Shown here piece by piece: positions 60,564-64,000 of a stretch of 64,000 bases of DNA. The notes beneath the pieces were generated by a model. It had not been told where the DNA came from, did not search any database, and was given only the letters and a program-made list of their open reading frames with translations. Origin of the DNA: Sphagnum magellanicum (taxonomy: Eukaryota > Streptophyta > Sphagnopsida > Sphagnales > Sphagnaceae); the NCBI GenBank assembly GCA_021904315.1, contig CM038910.1, forward strand, positions 3,038,001 to 3,102,000, given 5' to 3'. Both the position numbers and the translations under genes were made by a program. Within the stretch, counting starts at the first letter, position 1. Every line of letters starts with the position of its first letter.

Positions 60564-60883
60564 CTCCTGGCTGTAATCATTAAGTTTCAAGCACTCTCCT
60601 CTCCTCTTCAGCGTCTCCTGTCGCGCTTTTCTTCTTCTCTTTTGAGCTCCTTCGGGTCCCTTCCACAGCTCTGCAGTAGTTCTACAACTCCTCAGCTTGC
60701 TCTGAAGCTCTTTCTTAGATAGAATTCGTTCATTTTAGACTCCCGTCAATAGACTTTCCAGTACGAGGTCGGCCTTCATTCAAGTGTTTATAAGCTAATT
60801 CATTGAGCTGCCGACAGGTCCTCCTGCACACTGCAGAGGAATTTTATTGTTTCAAGTTTTAAAACTTAAGAGTGGTTGCTGAC

Positions 60884-61429
60884 ATGGTGATGGCGAAGGG
60901 AGGGAGTTTGGTGGCTAGTGCAGCAGTAGCTGCAATTCTGCTGATCGTGTGTATCAGCAGTACGCCGGGAGTGAGTGCAACAACCCATACATTCTTTGTG
61001 CATGACTCCATCTTGGTGCCCAATGCTACTGCCATAGTGGTAGCCGGACCCGGAGGCGACTTGACCAAGCTGCAGAAGGGTGTGATCATTGTGACAGACA
61101 CCTTCATCACCGCAACTGCCGACCCGAACTCCGCTCGGTTAGGGAAGTTTGAGGGACTGTACATCCTCGATGGAGGGGTCAAATATCGCATTCAAGCCAC
61201 TATCATCATCGACTTTCCTTTGGATTTGGTTGAAAGCACTTTCGAGGTCTTGGGACAACGCACATCGTTCAACTCAACAGACGACAGGACGGTTGCAGTT
61301 GTTGCAGGCACCGGCTTCTTCCAGGGCCAAACAGGATTTGCCTCCGTCCAGACGGTAGCCCAAAAGCTGTATGGCCACAGCGGTGCACAGATTAACACAC
61401 AGCAGTGGATACTGGCTGTGGGCAAGTAG
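60884..61429 (+). CDS. Dirigent-like protein, copy 2
   Basis: A single-exon gene of 181 residues with the same start, signal peptide and dirigent pattern as copy 1. It has SILVPN for KILVPN, VTDTFIT for VVDTVIT, SARLGK for SAPLGK, DDRTVAV for DDRQLAV and AQKLYG for AQRLYG. The coding sequences differ at 13 sites, 12 of which change the protein. Several changes are double or triple hits in one codon (AAA to TCC, GTA to ACA). It has its own leader and TATA box. A secreted product acting in the apoplast is expected. Confidence 0.88.
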   Translation: MVMAKGGSLVASAAVAAILLIVCISSTPGVSATTHTFFVHDSILVPNATAIVVAGPGGDLTKLQKGVIIVTDTFITATADPNSARLGKFEGLYILDGGVKYRIQATIIIDFPLDLVESTFEVLGQRTSFNSTDDRTVAVVAGTGFFQGQTGFASVQTVAQKLYGHSGAQINTQQWILAVGK

Positions 61430-61479
61430 AAATTTCTGTGCAGTACAATACTAATACTGTGTCCAAGAGTACTACAACA

Positions 61480-62330
61480 TTTGGAGTAGTTTTTCACATT
61501 TTTCCCATAGATTTTCCTCACTGTTGCCACGCTTTTGATCACTCATATCATGGACTGTATGTTACAAATCTGTAGCAAGACATGGGAAAACTATGGGTTA
61601 GAGGTGTGGCAAAAGTGTGGGATATAGAAACATGATAAAATGTGTGGCAATATCGACTCATAACCACATTTTTGCCTCAATGCCATCCCACATGTTTCTA
61701 TGAAATTTTCACATTTGTAACCTGGAGGTTAGACTGCACTATGCTCATACTATCCCTATTTTATCCTCACTTCTTTCACAATTATGACATAGATGTTAAA
61801 CCAACCTATTTCATTCATTCTCTCGATTTTATTCTTTACTTTTCCTAACCCTAAACCCTAAACCCTATATAGGCTAAACCACTTGTTGCTCAACATATCC
61901 CACTTTTTTCCCTCAAGTTTTCCACATTATTAACAAACGATATTGTAGTTTTCCCCTCAAGTTCTATAAATTATAAACAAAAAAAGTCCCACATTTTCCC
62001 TCAAATTTTGTGTCATCTAATTGAAAATACCCCCACGTTTTCTTCATTATGAACAAACTGTATCCCACTATTTTCCTCAAGGTTTCCACATTATTTAACA
62101 AAAAGCATCATATTTTTTTCTCTCAAGTTTTCCAAGTCATTAACAAAAAGTATCTCACTTTTCTCAAATGTTTTTCACATTATTTAATAAAAAGTAACCC
62201 CATTTTTTTCATAGCTAACAACAAGTATTCCACTATTTTCCTTAAAGTTTTCCACATTATTTAACAATAAGCATTACACTTTATTTTCAAACTTTTTTCA
62301 CCTTATTTAACAAAAAGTATCACATTAATG
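61480..62330 (-). repeat. Degenerate TTTTCCACA array with telomere-like tract
   Basis: The words TTTTCCACATTATT, CTCAAGTTTTCC and AACAAAAAG recur irregularly, the complement of the GTGGAAAA words at 54585-55150. A short CCCTAAA tract (about three units, 61844-61868) lies inside. It may be an interstitial telomeric repeat or a chance expansion. Confidence 0.6.
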
Positions 62331-62489
62331 TCTTGGTGGTCACCAGCATTGATTGGTGTTCTCTAATCACCAAGCAACCAACAAGGCCAAGTGGTTGCGT
62401 ACAAAACCACCTTAAAAGACTAAGTTTTACTGTATTGTACATCAATAGAGCTATACTCTATTGTATGTACTAAAATAGAAACTAACTAC

Positions 62490-62680
62490 CTGTCAGCCAT
62501 TTCTAAGAAGGCAGCCTCAGTTGCTTTGAGTGCATGCTCAAGGGCTTCCAACACAGCACCATGATCCACTGAGCTTCTCATTGTCCTGAGCTTCCTGCTG
62601 CTTGAGCTGGAGTTTCTTCGGAGTCAGTTATTTCTCAGCCTCCAGTCTCTGTTGCTTCAACTCAAACTTAGTATATTCCA
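62490..62680 (-). pseudogene. Protein phosphatase 2C exon fragment
   Basis: On the minus strand from 62581, MRSSVDHGAVLEALEHALKA and TEAAFLEMAD match the DHGAVL.AL..AL.ATE.A...M segment of plant PP2C proteins, and a GT donor follows at 62489. The preceding bases encode ELKQQRLEAEK, then a stop and KKLQLKQQEAQ in another frame, like the charged segment before that block in PP2Cs. The fragment lacks the metal-binding motifs on both sides. It is either a captured gene piece or a remnant. Confidence 0.5.
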
Positions 62681-63109
62681 CATATTGAAACAGCTATCAC
62701 AGTTAGTTCAATCATAGATCTCAGATGCTTTTCTGCAGTTTGCACTATTCAACTCACAGACTCAGATGCATAGAAATGAGATATGTACAAGCGACAGGAA
62801 ATTCTTACAGGGTTCTTATGAAACTGTGCAGAAACTCGGTAATATCTCTGGACCAAGCAATTGTACAAGCTGATAAAATCTCAGGATGTGTTCTGGGTGG
62901 TAAGGATACCTGAATGCAAAAACTCTGGTTGTTGTTGGATGTGACGATCCTGCAATTCCTGCGACGCCAGAGGATCCATTGGTCTTCTCACTGATGATTT
63001 ATCTTCAATATCTACACTCCATGTACCCTAGAAAGCTCACAGAGCCCTACAGAAACCCAAATCACACTACAATCTGCAGAGGGAGTTAAGAAAGGGTAGA
63101 TGATTTCAC

Positions 63110-64000
63110 ATGCCTCCAAACACTGTCAGGATTGCGGCTATTTCCTAAAAGCCGAAGACAAAGTCCAAGAATTATGGACATTTGATCCTGCACAAGTGGA
63201 ATGAATAATTTGAAAACAACACATACAATGAGAGAGCTTTGCAGTCATAAGGGGCCAGAAACACATAGCTAAATGCACATAGTCCTCTGATACATCTATT
63301 CCACTGACGTTCATACATTATTGAGAGTGGAAGAAAGTGAGCTCTACGTTTGTAAAACTGAGGGTTGCAGTCAATTTGCTGCAAAACCATCTGCAGCCTT
63401 AAAACAGTCAGCACCTGGCCTTCACTTAACTATCAATGAGAGAGTTATATCCTGAAAGTCACAGAAACACTGGCCCAGAACCAAACCCAAATTTGACACT
63501 GAAAACTATGCATGCATGAGACAGGATGTGGAGTTCACAAGCTTCTGCTATCTCACCTCATCTGTTGGATGCAGTTGGGACTGAAGAATGGTCAGGGCTG
63601 TTTGTAAAGTCTTCAACTGAACAATTTCATCAGACATGTGTGAGTGTTGCAGTAGCCAGACACAAAAAACCAAATGAGAGTCACCATGGATAATTGGTCA
63701 TGAGGCTGCAAGCGAAATGCACCTGTTTGATGCACATTGCACTCTGATCATTTGTCAAACTACCAGCATACATCACCTGGTCCTGGTCATCAGGAGGACC
63801 GTTACTCTAAGTTGCATGCCAATGATGCACCACATAGTACTTGCAATGAAATCATTTAGAGACACAGTGAGTCCACTTCTTGTAAACAAGAGGAATGCTT
63901 CAGTACTTACTTCCTTCAGTGTAGCCAGAACAGATGGAAGAGCTGAAGGTAAGACAGCATCATGTGCTATCAGCTTTTCCATGCCCACAAGGCCCAATAT
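63110..64000 (-). CDS. MON2: MON2-like trafficking protein, N-terminal exons (partial)
   Basis: Four exons join in phase: 64000-63911 (open at the window edge), 63776-63723, 63616-63557 and 63187 to about 63114 or 63110. They read LVGMEKLIAHDAVLPSALPS, VMYAGSLTNDQSAMCIKQ, LKTLQTALTILQSQLHPTDE and LGLCLRLLGNSRNPDSVW, matching the start of the plant MON2/DOP1-partner family, a large Arf-GEF-like Golgi-endosome protein of about 1600 residues. The fourth exon may end at a GC donor (GGAG/GCATGT) or at GTGAAA four bases further on. The next expected segment (NTAAATFRQ) was not found below 63110, and none of the remaining ~1450 residues were seen. The gene is therefore 3'-truncated or has a very long intron. 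Confidence 0.7.

Larger units (their letters stand above)
59998..61473 (-). repeat. Right arm of the dirigent inverted repeat
   Basis: A 1476-bp inverted copy of 56568-58031. Homology starts at ACCCAAAAATAGC and stops at CCAAGAGTACT. The next bases, ACAACATTT, also occur close to the end of the left arm (near 56551), which may mark the breakpoint. Confidence 0.95.

Noticed and set aside
56568..61473. Dirigent pair as a self-silencing hairpin gene driven by its own promoters
   Set aside because: Both promoters point outward, so neither transcript crosses the spacer. Only read-through or a separate promoter could make the stem. It is kept as a testable idea, not as an annotation.
1..64000. CRISPR arrays, bacterial operons or viral replication genes
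   Set aside because: None seen. Repeats in the window are tandem minisatellites without unique spacers, and gene structure is that of a plant nucleus.

Overview
This window looks like nuclear DNA of a land plant, most likely a fern. That is inferred from several things seen together: intron-rich plant genes, a PLS-class DYW pentatricopeptide gene whose repeats are near-identical 101-residue blocks, a plant-type dirigent pair, and an AT-rich background full of decayed LTR retroelements, a hAT relic, MITE-like elements and minisatellites. There are no bacterial features and no CRISPR array. Gene models were built by hand from reading frames, GT-AG junctions and remembered family sequences.

Layout. 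1-4.7 kb: end of a decayed LTR element, minisatellites and one copy of a MITE-like element. 4.9-7.3 kb (+): a seven-exon GDSL esterase. 7.3-13.3 kb: AT-rich intergenic DNA with a 56-bp-period array. 13.3-21.0 kb (-): a Ty3/gypsy element with about 98% identical LTRs and a target-site duplication. Its whole gag-pol stays in one frame, broken only by 11 stop codons. 22.6-25.9 kb (-): a six-exon IST1-like ESCRT gene. 26.7-28.5 kb: minisatellites and tandem duplications. 31.4-40.0 kb (-): a complete 21-exon BSU1-like (BSL2/BSL3 type) Kelch-phosphatase gene of 1022 codons. It lies head to head with a PPR-DYW gene (41.2-44.7 kb, +) that carries an in-frame TGA. 47.6-48.9 kb: hAT and probable copia relics. 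50.0-50.8 kb (-): a broken membrane-protein gene containing a perfect 25-bp hairpin. 51.6 kb (+): the 5' exons of a secreted or membrane protein of unknown function.

54.6-62.3 kb is the most unusual part. Two dirigent genes lie divergently on the arms of a 1.46-kb inverted repeat with a 1.97-kb spacer. The arms carry copies of a GC-rich palindromic cassette, and complementary GTGGAAAA/TTTTCCAC arrays lie outside. The two coding sequences differ at 13 sites, 12 of them amino-acid changing, while the adjacent leader and promoter differ at about three. 62.5-64.0 kb (-): a broken PP2C exon, then N-terminal exons of a MON2-like trafficking gene that runs off the window edge.

The genes do not form one pathway. 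They act in lipid-ester hydrolysis, endosomal sorting, brassinosteroid-type phosphatase signalling, organelle RNA editing and cell-wall or phenylpropanoid chemistry. The shared theme is duplication: the LTR pair, tandem duplications in promoters and introns, repeat expansion inside the PPR gene, and the dirigent inverted duplication.
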